NCBI RefSeq assembly: GCF_036320485.1
Contig: NZ_CP132911.1
Span: forward strand, 124,001-188,000
DNA: 64,000 nucleotides
DNA from: Dyella sp. A6
Lineage (GTDB): Bacteria; Pseudomonadota; Gammaproteobacteria; Xanthomonadales; Rhodanobacteraceae
Direction of reading: 5' to 3'
Positions 25,726 to 34,268 of the stretch are shown here, piece by piece. Position numbers and translations under genes: made by a program. Position 1 is the stretch's first letter, and each line of letters begins with the position of its first letter. The notes below the pieces were generated by a model. That model saw only the letters and a program-made list of their open reading frames with translations. It did no database searches and was not told the origin of the DNA.

Positions 25726-26847
25726 ATGATCAGAAAGTCCATCGGATTCTTGGCCGGCATGCTGGTTACCGTGGCCGTTTACGCCGCCGGCGTGCAACTG
25801 CGGACCAACCATCCGGATACCTATACGGTACGCCGCGGCGATACGCTGTGGGACATCTCCGCCCGCTTCCTGTCCAAGCCCTGGCTCTGGCCGGAGATCT
25901 GGCAGGCGAATCCCCAGGTACACAATCCGCACCTCATCTATCCGGGCGACGTGCTCAACCTGTCCTTCATCGGTGGGCCGCACCTGACCCTGCAGCCCTC
26001 GATCCACCGCGAAGCCAATCCGGTACCCGCGATCCCGCTGGACAACCTCAAGCTGTTCCTGAAGGACATGCGTGTGCTTCCGTCACAGACGGTGCGCTCG
26101 GCGCCCTACGTGGTGGGCTTCCAGCAGAACCAGCTGCGCGGCATCGTGGGCCAGAACATCTATGTCCGCAAACTGGTCAGCCAGCCGGGCGAACGCTGGG
26201 TGATCGTGCGGCCGACGCACGTGTTCCGCGGCTACAGTGCGAAGGGCTCGGGTGGTGAAGACGTCGTCGGCCACACGCTCGACAGCAACGTGGCCCTGGT
26301 CGACACGCCGTGGTCGGAGGACTTCCGCAACGACGGTCACTATGGCCGCGGCAAGGATCTGGGTGTCGAAGTCACCGTGATCGGCACTGCCGAGACCCTG
26401 CGCACCGGCGACCCGTCCACCCTGTTGCTGCTCAAGGCGTCGAAGGAAATCCGTGCGGGCGACCGTGTGCTGCCGCTGAACGGGCCGAAGTACGACCCGT
26501 ACTACTACCCGCATCCGCCCAAGACGTTGCCGGCCAACGGTCGCGTGATCGCCTTCAGCGACGCGATGTACGCGGTCGGTCCGCGTCAGGTGGTGGCGTT
26601 GTCGGTCGGCAGCAAGGACGGTGTCGACAATGGCACCACCTATGCCATCTGGGAGCCGGGTGAGCGGACGTTCGACGACGTGAACCATGACAGCTGGGAT
26701 CGCGGTACCGGCCGCAAGGTGAAGCTGCCCGACGAGTACATCGGCCACGTGATGGTGTTCCGCACCTTCGACCGGGTCAGCTATGGCCTGGTGATGGATG
26801 GCATCCGTCCGGTCAAGATCGGCGACAAGCTGCGCATGCCCGAATAG
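25726..26847 (+). CDS. Exported LysM-domain protein
   Basis: 373 residues from MIRKSIGFLAGMLVTV at 25726. Residues 1-21 are a signal peptide or anchor. One LysM domain (about residues 32-82) reads YTVRRGDTLWDISARFL, then NPHLIYPGDVLNL, and should bind peptidoglycan. The remaining 280 residues contain no enzyme motif that I recognise. A gene of this type next to def and dprA is usual in the Xanthomonadales. It lies 95 bases before dprA and probably shares its transcript. Confidence 0.88.
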   Translation: MIRKSIGFLAGMLVTVAVYAAGVQLRTNHPDTYTVRRGDTLWDISARFLSKPWLWPEIWQANPQVHNPHLIYPGDVLNLSFIGGPHLTLQPSIHREANPVPAIPLDNLKLFLKDMRVLPSQTVRSAPYVVGFQQNQLRGIVGQNIYVRKLVSQPGERWVIVRPTHVFRGYSAKGSGGEDVVGHTLDSNVALVDTPWSEDFRNDGHYGRGKDLGVEVTVIGTAETLRTGDPSTLLLLKASKEIRAGDRVLPLNGPKYDPYYYPHPPKTLPANGRVIAFSDAMYAVGPRQVVALSVGSKDGVDNGTTYAIWEPGERTFDDVNHDSWDRGTGRKVKLPDEYIGHVMVFRTFDRVSYGLVMDGIRPVKIGDKLRMPE

Positions 26848-26941
26848 GGCGTGCAACGCGGGCTGCCATCGGCATCGACCCACACGACGGCGCGGATTAT
26901 CCGCGCCGTCGGCGTTTGTGCGCTCGCGTAGACTGCGCGAC

Positions 26942-28081
26942 ATGAATGCACCCGATGACCTGCGCGCCTGGCTGCTCGCGTTGCGCACGCCCGGATTGGG
27001 GCCGGGCGGACTGCGCGAGGCGCTGGCCGCTGCCGATGGGCGTATCGACAGCGTCCTGGAGCAACTTCGCCGTCACGCGCGTCAGGCGGGCGGCGACATG
27101 CTGGCCTGGCTCGAGCATCCGGACGAGGCGCTGCTTGCGCAGGACCTGGCGTGGCTGGCCGAATCCGGCCGGCGCCTGCTGCGTTGTACCGAAGAGGATT
27201 TTCCGCCGCTGCTGGAGAGCATTCCGCAGCCGCCCGCGGCCTTGTTCGTGGCGGGTGACGCCAGCCTGCTGCTGCATCCACAGGTCGCCATCGTGGGGGC
27301 GCGGCGGGCCAGCGCGGCAGGTCAGGCGAACGCCCGCGACTTCGCCACGGCCCTCGCGCGGCGGGGCTTCGTGGTGACCAGCGGCATGGCCGACGGTATC
27401 GATGGCGCGGCGCATGCCGCGGCGCTGGATGCCGGCATGCCCACGGTGGCGGTGGTTGGTACCGGCCCGGACCGCGTCTACCCGCGCAAGCACCATGCGC
27501 TGGCGCGACGCATCGTGGCACAGGGCGTGCTGGTCAGCGAGTTTCCGCCCGGCACGCCGGCCCGGCCGGACCATTTTCCGCGACGCAACCGGTTGATCGC
27601 CGGACTGTCGCTGGGCACGGTGGTGATCGAGGCGGGGCTGCAGTCGGGTTCGCTGATCACCGCGCGCCTGGCCGGCGAGCAGGGCCGCGAAGTCTTTGCC
27701 CTGCCGGGTTCGATCCACAACCCGCTGGCGCATGGTTGCCATCGGCTGATCCGCGACGGCGCGCGGCTGGTGGAGTCGCCGCTGGAGGTGGCCGAAGCAC
27801 TGATGCCGCAGGCACGCGAACTGGGTCAGACCCTGGCGTCGCGACTGGAAGGCGCCAAGTCCGTTACCCTATCCGCCGCCACAGGTTCGCCAGGGTGGTG
27901 TGACGATCCGGAATACCAGGGGCTGCTGGATGCCCTCGGACACGACCCGGCCAGCCTGGACGAGCTGAGCGGGCGCACCGGCCAGGGCGCTGCGGCGCTG
28001 TCTTCCATGCTGCTGATGCTGGAGCTGGAAGGCGTGGTGGAAGGTCTCCCCGGCAATCGCTATCAGCGCCTGCGGGAATGA
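26942..28081 (+). CDS. dprA: DNA-processing protein DprA
   Basis: 379 residues from MNAPDDLRAWL at 26942. The central Rossmann-like domain has IVGARRASAAGQANARDFA, SGMADGIDGAAHAAAL, VYPRKH and IEAGLQSGSLITAR; an N-terminal SAM-like region precedes it and a winged-helix DML1 region closes it. DprA loads RecA on incoming single-stranded DNA in natural transformation. The smg (DUF494) gene that commonly follows dprA in gammaproteobacteria is absent: topA starts 145 bases later. Confidence 0.95.
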   Translation: MNAPDDLRAWLLALRTPGLGPGGLREALAAADGRIDSVLEQLRRHARQAGGDMLAWLEHPDEALLAQDLAWLAESGRRLLRCTEEDFPPLLESIPQPPAALFVAGDASLLLHPQVAIVGARRASAAGQANARDFATALARRGFVVTSGMADGIDGAAHAAALDAGMPTVAVVGTGPDRVYPRKHHALARRIVAQGVLVSEFPPGTPARPDHFPRRNRLIAGLSLGTVVIEAGLQSGSLITARLAGEQGREVFALPGSIHNPLAHGCHRLIRDGARLVESPLEVAEALMPQARELGQTLASRLEGAKSVTLSAATGSPGWCDDPEYQGLLDALGHDPASLDELSGRTGQGAAALSSMLLMLELEGVVEGLPGNRYQRLRE

Positions 28082-28226
28082 TTTTTGACCATACGCAGCC
28101 GTCTGTTTTTGTCGTTACGCCGCGTTTTCACGTCATCCGGCTTGACAGCCGGCGCGGGGCCGTGGTCTCACTAAATATAAAGGCCCGTCCAGCGTGGCGG
28201 CGATCACCTCCGGAAATCCCAGCTGC

Positions 28227-30695
28227 ATGGCAAAGAACCTGCTCATCGTCGAGTCGCCGGCCAAGGCCAAGACGATCAATAAATACCTCGGCAAGGACTT
28301 CCAGGTCCTGGCCTCCTACGGCCATGTGCGCGACCTGAAGCCGAAGGAAGGCGCGGTCGATCCCGAGCACGACTTCGCCATGAAGTACGAGGTGATCGAG
28401 CGCAACGAGAAGCATGTCGACGCCATCGCCAAGGCGGCGAAGGCGGCTGACGACATCTATCTCGCCACCGACTTGGATCGCGAAGGCGAGGCCATCAGCT
28501 GGCATATCAGCGAGATCCTGAAAGAGCGTGGCCTGACCGAAGGCAAGCGCATGCATCGTGTGGTGTTCTCCGAGATCACGCCCAGGGCGATCAAGGCCGC
28601 GGTGGCCGAGCCGCGCCAGCTTTCGCACGACATGGTGGACGCCCAGCAGGCACGCCGCGCGCTGGACTACCTGGTCGGCTTCAACCTGTCGCCGGTGCTG
28701 TGGCGCAAGGTGCAGCGCGGGCTGTCGGCCGGTCGCGTGCAGTCGCCGGCGCTCCGCATGATCGTCGAGCGCGAGGAAGAGATCGAAGCCTTCGTGCCCC
28801 GCGAATACTGGACGGTGGAAGCGCAGCTGCGCCATGCCGATGGCGACTTCAACGCCCGGCTCACCCGCCTGAACGGCAAGAAGTTCGAACAGTTCGACCT
28901 GACCACCGAGGTCGATGCGATGGCGGCGCGCGAGGCGCTGCAGGAAGCCGCGCACGGCCGCCTCGTCGTCAGCGAAGTGACCTCGAAGGAGCGCAAGCGC
29001 CGCCCGGCCCCGCCGTTCACCACCTCCACCCTGCAACAGGAAGCCGCGCGCAAGCTGGGCTTTTCCACCAGCCGCACGATGAAGGTGGCGCAGGGCCTGT
29101 ACGAAGGTGTGGCGCTGGGCAACGAGGGCAACGTCGGCCTGATCACCTACATGCGTACCGACTCCACCGCGCTGTCCAATGATGCGCTGGGCGAACTGCG
29201 TGCATTGATCGCCCGCGATTTCGGCGACAAGGCGGTGCCCGATGCGCCGCAGTTCTACAAGACCAAGTCGAAGAACGCGCAGGAAGCGCACGAGGCGATC
29301 CGCCCCACCTCGGCCATGCGCACGCCGCGCGAGGTGGCCGCGTTCCTCAACGAGGAACAGCGCAAGCTGTACGAACTGATCTGGAAGCGCACCGTGGCCT
29401 GCCAGATGATCCACGCGACGCTCAACACCGTGTCGGTGGACTTTGCCCTGCCGCACGTGCGTGGCGGCGACGCGGCCTTCCGCGCCACCGGTACCACGGT
29501 GGTCGATCCCGGCTTCCTTGCCGTGTACGAGGAGGGTCGCGACCAGAAGAGCGCGGACGATGACGACGAAGGCCGTCGCCTGCCGCGACTGGAGAAGGGC
29601 GAACAGGTGCCACTGAAGGAAATCGCCGCCGACCAGCACTTCACCGAGCCACCGCCGCGCTACTCCGAGGCCAGCCTGGTCAAGGCGCTGGAGGAGTACG
29701 GCATCGGCCGCCCGTCCACCTACGCCAGCATCATCCAGGTGCTGCTCAACCGCGAATACGTGCTGCTCGACAGCCGGCGCTTCAAGCCCACCGATATCGG
29801 CCGGGCGGTGGGCAAGTTCCTCACCCAGCATTTCACCCGTTACGTGGACTACGACTTCACCGCCAAGCTCGAGGACGAACTCGACGCCGTCAGCCGCGGC
29901 GAAGAAGCCTGGGTGCCGCTGATGCAGCGGTTCTGGCAACCGTTCAAGCAGCAGGTGGACGAGAAGACCGAGACGGTGGACCGCAGCGAGGCCACCGGTG
30001 CGCGCGAACTGGGCGCTGATCCCAAGAGCGGCAAGCCGGTGTTCGTGCGGCTGGGCCGCTTCGGGCCGTACGCGGCGATCGGCGACAAGGACAGCGACGA
30101 GAAACTGCAGTTCGCCTCGCTGCGTCCCGGCCAGAGCATGCACACCATCACGCTGGACGAGGCGCTCGAGCTGTTCAAGCTGCCGCGCAAGCTGGGCGCG
30201 GCACCCAACGGCGACGAAGTGAGCGTGGGCATCGGCCGCTTCGGTCCCTTCGTGAAACAGGGCTCGACCTATGCCTCGCTCAAGCCCGAGGACGACCCGT
30301 ACACGATCGAGCTGCCGCGCGCCCTGCAACTGGTGGCCGATAAGCTGGAAATGCTGGCCAACCGGGTCATCAAGGATTTCGGCAATGGCGTGCAGGTGCT
30401 CAACGGTCGCTATGGACCCTACATCACCGATGGCGAGAAGAACGCGCGCATTCCCAAGGAGACCGAGCCGAAGGACCTGAGCGAGGCGCAGTGCCTGGAG
30501 CTGCTTGCTGCCGCACCGGTGAAGAAGGGGCGCTTCGGCAAGAAGACCGCCGCCAAGAAGGAGCCGGCAGCCAAGAAGACCGCCGCCAAGAAAACGGCTA
30601 CCAAGAAGGCCGCGAGCAAGAAGACCGCGACCAAGAAGACCACCGCCAAGAAGGCTGCGACCAAGAAAGCCGCCGCCAAGAAGGCGACCGTCTGA
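28227..30695 (+). CDS. topA: DNA topoisomerase I
   Basis: 822 residues from MAKNLLIVESPAKAKT at 28227. The Toprim domain (residues 1-140) is followed by the type IA core with the active-site tyrosine in LITYMRTDSTALS. The C-terminal part has GRFGPY/GRFGPF-type repeats (three) but no zinc-finger cysteines, unlike E. coli TopA. The last 50 or so residues are a Lys/Ala/Thr repeat tail (KKTAAKK type) that should bind DNA non-specifically. It relaxes negative supercoils. tsaC begins directly after the stop codon. Confidence 0.97.
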   Translation: MAKNLLIVESPAKAKTINKYLGKDFQVLASYGHVRDLKPKEGAVDPEHDFAMKYEVIERNEKHVDAIAKAAKAADDIYLATDLDREGEAISWHISEILKERGLTEGKRMHRVVFSEITPRAIKAAVAEPRQLSHDMVDAQQARRALDYLVGFNLSPVLWRKVQRGLSAGRVQSPALRMIVEREEEIEAFVPREYWTVEAQLRHADGDFNARLTRLNGKKFEQFDLTTEVDAMAAREALQEAAHGRLVVSEVTSKERKRRPAPPFTTSTLQQEAARKLGFSTSRTMKVAQGLYEGVALGNEGNVGLITYMRTDSTALSNDALGELRALIARDFGDKAVPDAPQFYKTKSKNAQEAHEAIRPTSAMRTPREVAAFLNEEQRKLYELIWKRTVACQMIHATLNTVSVDFALPHVRGGDAAFRATGTTVVDPGFLAVYEEGRDQKSADDDDEGRRLPRLEKGEQVPLKEIAADQHFTEPPPRYSEASLVKALEEYGIGRPSTYASIIQVLLNREYVLLDSRRFKPTDIGRAVGKFLTQHFTRYVDYDFTAKLEDELDAVSRGEEAWVPLMQRFWQPFKQQVDEKTETVDRSEATGARELGADPKSGKPVFVRLGRFGPYAAIGDKDSDEKLQFASLRPGQSMHTITLDEALELFKLPRKLGAAPNGDEVSVGIGRFGPFVKQGSTYASLKPEDDPYTIELPRALQLVADKLEMLANRVIKDFGNGVQVLNGRYGPYITDGEKNARIPKETEPKDLSEAQCLELLAAAPVKKGRFGKKTAAKKEPAAKKTAAKKTATKKAASKKTATKKTTAKKAATKKAAAKKATV

Positions 30696-31268
30696 ATGCT
30701 GCGCACCTTCACCCTCGACCAATTGGACGACGCGGTCGGCCTGATGCGCGAGGGCGGCGTGCTGTCCTATCCGACCGAGGCGGTCTACGGACTTGGCTGC
30801 GACCCGTTCAACCGCACCGCCTTCGATCGTCTGTTCGCACTCAAGCAGCGACCGCCGACCCAGGGCGTGCTGCTGATCGCGGCCGAGTTCGGCCAGGTCG
30901 AACGTTTCATCGACCTGGCCAGCGTTCCGGCCGACGTGCTCGCGCAGGTGCGCGCCAGCTGGCCGGGTCCGAACACCTGGATCTTCCCGCGCAGTGCCGA
31001 GGTTCCCGCATGGGTGGCCGGTGCGCATGCCGGCATCGCGCTGCGGATCACCGCGCATGCCCCGTCGGCCGCGCTGTGTCGCGCCTGGGGCGGCGCGCTG
31101 GTCTCGACCAGCGCGAACCCGCATGGCCAACCGTCGGCACGCTCGGCAGCCGACGTGCGCGAATACTTCGGCGACCTGCTGGACGGCGTGATCGACGCGC
31201 CGCTCGGAGGGCAGGAGCGTCCGTCCACCATTCGTGATGCATTGACCGGCACGATCATCCGCGCCTGA
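30696..31268 (+). CDS. tsaC: Threonylcarbamoyl-AMP synthase (TsaC/Sua5/YrdC family)
   Basis: 190 residues, a single YrdC domain as in TsaC. Motifs visible are GGVLSYPTEAVYGLGCDP, LFALKQRPPTQGVLLI and LVSTSANPHGQP. It makes threonylcarbamoyl-AMP for t6A37 of ANN-decoding tRNAs. Its ATG follows the topA stop with no gap, so translation is coupled. The gene order dprA-topA-tsaC is common in gammaproteobacteria. Confidence 0.93.
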   Translation: MLRTFTLDQLDDAVGLMREGGVLSYPTEAVYGLGCDPFNRTAFDRLFALKQRPPTQGVLLIAAEFGQVERFIDLASVPADVLAQVRASWPGPNTWIFPRSAEVPAWVAGAHAGIALRITAHAPSAALCRAWGGALVSTSANPHGQPSARSAADVREYFGDLLDGVIDAPLGGQERPSTIRDALTGTIIRA

Positions 31269-31397
31269 CGCCATACCCGGCGGGTCGGCTGCGATTCAGC
31301 GGTTGCCGTGAGGATAGGGTGCTTCGCGGACGCGATGGCCCGCCCGGCGGTACGAACCGGCATGGCGGCCGGTCCATGTACAACACAGGAGCAAGGC

Positions 31398-32783
31398 GTG
31401 GCGATCGTCTACGAAACCTGCCGAAACGAAGCATCGGCACCGACCCTGCCGCTGCTGGATGCACAGGCACCGCAGCGTGCACTGGCCTGGCGCGAAGGTC
31501 GGCCGGTCGACACGGCGACGTTCATCGCGCAGGTCGAGCGGGTCGCCGCGCAGCTGCCCGATGCACCCGCCGCGGTGAACCTGTGCGAGGACCGCTACGC
31601 GTTCCTGGTCGCGTTCTGCGCCATCGTGCGCCGCGGGCAGGCCAACCTGTTGCCTCCGTCCCGCGCGCCGCAGGCGGTACAGGAAGTGATGGACGCGCAT
31701 CCCGGTTGCTACGCAGTGGGTGAACTGGCGCTGCAACCGGCACCTGCCGGCTATCGCCAGTTGCCGTCGCTGGACGCCGATATCGCTCCGCTCACCGGCA
31801 GCGTGCCGGCCATCCCGGCCGGGCAGGTGGCCGTCATCGGCTACACCTCGGGTTCTACCGGTACGCCGCGCGCGCATGCCAAGAGCTGGCGCAGCCTGCA
31901 CGCGAGCACCACCGGCACGCTGGCGATGCTGCGTGCGGCGGCGGGTGATTCCTTCGCGGTGGTCGCCACGGTGCCGCCACAGCACATCTACGGTATCGAG
32001 ATGAGCGTGCTGCTGCCGTTGCTTGGCGGCGTCGGCGTGCATGCGGGGCGTCCGTTCTTTCCCGCCGATGTCGCTGCGACCCTGGCGGACGTGCCGGCGC
32101 CGCGGGTGCTGGTCACGACGCCGGTGCACCTGCGCGCGCTGGTCGAATCCGGCATCGCGCTGCCGCCGCTCGCGGCAATGCTGTCGGCGACCGCGGTGAT
32201 GCCGCCCGAGCTGGCGCATGCGGCCGAGATACGCTTCGGCGCGCCGGTGCTCGAAGTGTTCGGCTCCACCGAAACCTGCGCCTTCGCCAGTCGCCGGCTG
32301 ACCGCCGACGAGCACTGGACCCTGTATCCGGGCGTGCGCCTGCATCCGCAGCCCGATGGCACCGCGATCGAGGCGCCGCAGCTGGATATGCCGACAACCC
32401 TGGCCGATCTGGTCACCCTGCACGATGAGGGCAGCCGTTTCCGCCTGTGCGGGCGACATGCCGATCTGCTGGAGATCGCCGGCAAGCGTGCCTCGCTGGG
32501 CGACCTTACCCGGCGCCTGCTGGCGATTCCGGGCGTCGAGGATGGTGTCGTGTTCCAGCTCGACGAAGCCGATGCGATCGGCGTGCGCCGCATCGCCGCG
32601 CTGGCGGTGGCGCCGCAGCTGGACGAACACGCCATTCTCGATGCCCTGCGCGAAGCGGTCGATCCGGTATTCCTGCCGCGTCGCCTGCGCCGGGTCGCCA
32701 CCCTGCCGCGCAACGAGACCGGCAAGCTGCCGCGCGCGGCCCTGCTGGCTCTGCTTGATGGCAACGGCGCGGGCGCTGCCTGA
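31398..32783 (+). CDS. Adenylate-forming ligase (ANL superfamily), substrate unknown
   Basis: 461 residues from a GTG at 31398; AGGAG six bases upstream decides this start over in-frame codons further upstream. The family motifs are VIGYTSGSTGTPRAH (A3, phosphate loop), VFGSTETCAFASR (A5), LCGRHADLLEIAGKR (A7-A8) and NETGKLPR (A10, with the catalytic Lys). The protein is about 50-100 residues shorter than acyl-CoA synthetases. Similar short ligases occur in aryl-polyene and xanthomonadin pathways, but no other genes of such a cluster are here, so a role there is only a guess. Confidence 0.75.
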   Translation: MAIVYETCRNEASAPTLPLLDAQAPQRALAWREGRPVDTATFIAQVERVAAQLPDAPAAVNLCEDRYAFLVAFCAIVRRGQANLLPPSRAPQAVQEVMDAHPGCYAVGELALQPAPAGYRQLPSLDADIAPLTGSVPAIPAGQVAVIGYTSGSTGTPRAHAKSWRSLHASTTGTLAMLRAAAGDSFAVVATVPPQHIYGIEMSVLLPLLGGVGVHAGRPFFPADVAATLADVPAPRVLVTTPVHLRALVESGIALPPLAAMLSATAVMPPELAHAAEIRFGAPVLEVFGSTETCAFASRRLTADEHWTLYPGVRLHPQPDGTAIEAPQLDMPTTLADLVTLHDEGSRFRLCGRHADLLEIAGKRASLGDLTRRLLAIPGVEDGVVFQLDEADAIGVRRIAALAVAPQLDEHAILDALREAVDPVFLPRRLRRVATLPRNETGKLPRAALLALLDGNGAGAA

Positions 32784-32857
32784 CGGGCCTTCGGACGGCT
32801 ATCGCCATGCTGGCCGGATGAGCCAGTACAATGCCGCCTATTTGGTCGGAGCACGGC

Positions 32858-34141
32858 ATGAAGGTCCTGGTCATCGGCAATGGCGGGCGCGAGCACGCGC
32901 TGGCGTGGAAGCTCAAGCAGTCGCCGCGGGTGGACGAGGTGATCGTCGCACCGGGTAACGCCGGTACCGCACGCGAACGCGGCGTGCGCAACGCCGATGT
33001 CGCAGTGACCGACCTCGATGGCCTGCTGAAGCTGGCGCAGGACGAAAAAATCGCCCTCACCGTGGTCGGCCCCGAAGTGCCGCTGGTGGCAGGGGTGGTG
33101 GACCGCTTCCGCAATGCCGGCCTGCGCATCTTCGGACCGCGCGCGGTGGCCGCGCAGCTGGAAGGCTCCAAGGCATTCGCCAAGGACTTCCTGCTTCGCC
33201 ACAACATTCCCACGGCCAGCTATGCGGTGTTCACCGAGCTGAGCCCCGCGCTCGCCTACGTGCGCAAGCATGGCGCGCCGATCGTGATCAAGGCCGATGG
33301 CCTGGCCGCCGGCAAGGGCGTGGTGGTGGCGCTGACCCTGGCCGATGCCGAGCTGGCGCTGCACGACATGCTGGGCGCGCATGCGTTCGGCGACGCATCG
33401 GCGCGCGTGGTGATCGAGGAATTCCTGGATGGCGAGGAAGCCAGCTACATCGTGATGAGCGATGGCAGTCACGCGCTGCCGATGGCCTCCAGCCAGGACC
33501 ACAAGCGCCGCGACGACAACGACCTGGGTCCCAACACCGGCGGCATGGGCGCCTATTCGCCCGCGCCGGTGGTCACGCCCGAGGTGGAGCAGCGCATCCT
33601 CGAGCAGGTGATCCAGCCGACCCTGCGCGGCATGGCGGCGGAAGGCGCCCCGTTCATCGGATTCCTTTACGCCGGCCTGATGATCGACAAGGCCGGCAAC
33701 CCCAAGGTCATCGAGTTCAATGTGCGCTTCGGCGACCCGGAAACGCAGCCGATCATGCTGCGGCTGAAGTCCGACCTGGTCGACCTGATCGAGGCCGCAC
33801 TGGACGGCGAGCTGCATCGCACCCGCGCGCAGTGGGACCCGCGCCCCTCGCTGGGTGTGGTGATGGCGGCTGGCGGCTATCCGGGCAAGGTGCGCAGCGG
33901 CGATGTGATCGAAGGCCTGGACGCCGCTGCGGTGGCCGATGCCAAGGTCTTCCACGCCGGCACCAAACTCGATCCGCAGGGGCAGGTGATTACCGCCGGT
34001 GGCCGCGTGCTGACCGTGTGCGCGCTCGGCGCGGACATTGCCGCGGCCCGCGAACGGGCCTACGCCGAGGTGGCGAAGATCCATTTCGACGGTGCCTTCT
34101 GCCGGCGCGACATCGCGCACCGGGCTCTGCATCGCAGCTGA
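32858..34141 (+). CDS. purD: Phosphoribosylamine-glycine ligase
   Basis: 427 residues from MKVLVIGNGGREHALAW at 32858. The ATP-grasp fold is shown by PIVIKADGLAAGKGVVVAL, DHKRRDDNDLGPNTGGMGAY and KVIEFNVRFGDPETQ. It catalyses the second step of purine synthesis (PRA to GAR). It is not linked to purH here, and a 74-base gap separates it from the adenylate-forming ligase gene. Confidence 0.96.
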   Translation: MKVLVIGNGGREHALAWKLKQSPRVDEVIVAPGNAGTARERGVRNADVAVTDLDGLLKLAQDEKIALTVVGPEVPLVAGVVDRFRNAGLRIFGPRAVAAQLEGSKAFAKDFLLRHNIPTASYAVFTELSPALAYVRKHGAPIVIKADGLAAGKGVVVALTLADAELALHDMLGAHAFGDASARVVIEEFLDGEEASYIVMSDGSHALPMASSQDHKRRDDNDLGPNTGGMGAYSPAPVVTPEVEQRILEQVIQPTLRGMAAEGAPFIGFLYAGLMIDKAGNPKVIEFNVRFGDPETQPIMLRLKSDLVDLIEAALDGELHRTRAQWDPRPSLGVVMAAGGYPGKVRSGDVIEGLDAAAVADAKVFHAGTKLDPQGQVITAGGRVLTVCALGADIAAARERAYAEVAKIHFDGAFCRRDIAHRALHRS

Positions 34142-34162
34142 TCACGGAAACCAACACGGAGT

Positions 34163-34184
34163 GCCGGCAGCCATGCCTGCCGGC
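34163..34184. terminator. Possible terminator hairpin after purD
   Basis: A perfect 8-base stem (GCCGGCAG / CTGCCGGC) with a 6-base loop lies 21 bases after the purD stop. There is no T-run, so it may pause or act with Rho instead of terminating alone. Confidence 0.3.
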
Positions 34185-34268
34185 GCTGCCGCAGCCGTTC
34201 CCGCAGGCTGGCCGAAGGGAACGGCTTTCACGCTACCCTAGCCGCTGACTCCACTGCATGGATTCGGC

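Noticed and set aside
28128..31274. Open frame of 1048 codons on the minus strand
   Set aside because: It lies opposite topA and tsaC and is a shadow of their GC-rich codon use; its product has no domain and low-complexity composition.
31988..34132. Long minus-strand frame opposite the ligase and purD genes
   Set aside because: Same explanation: a shadow frame of high-GC coding DNA.
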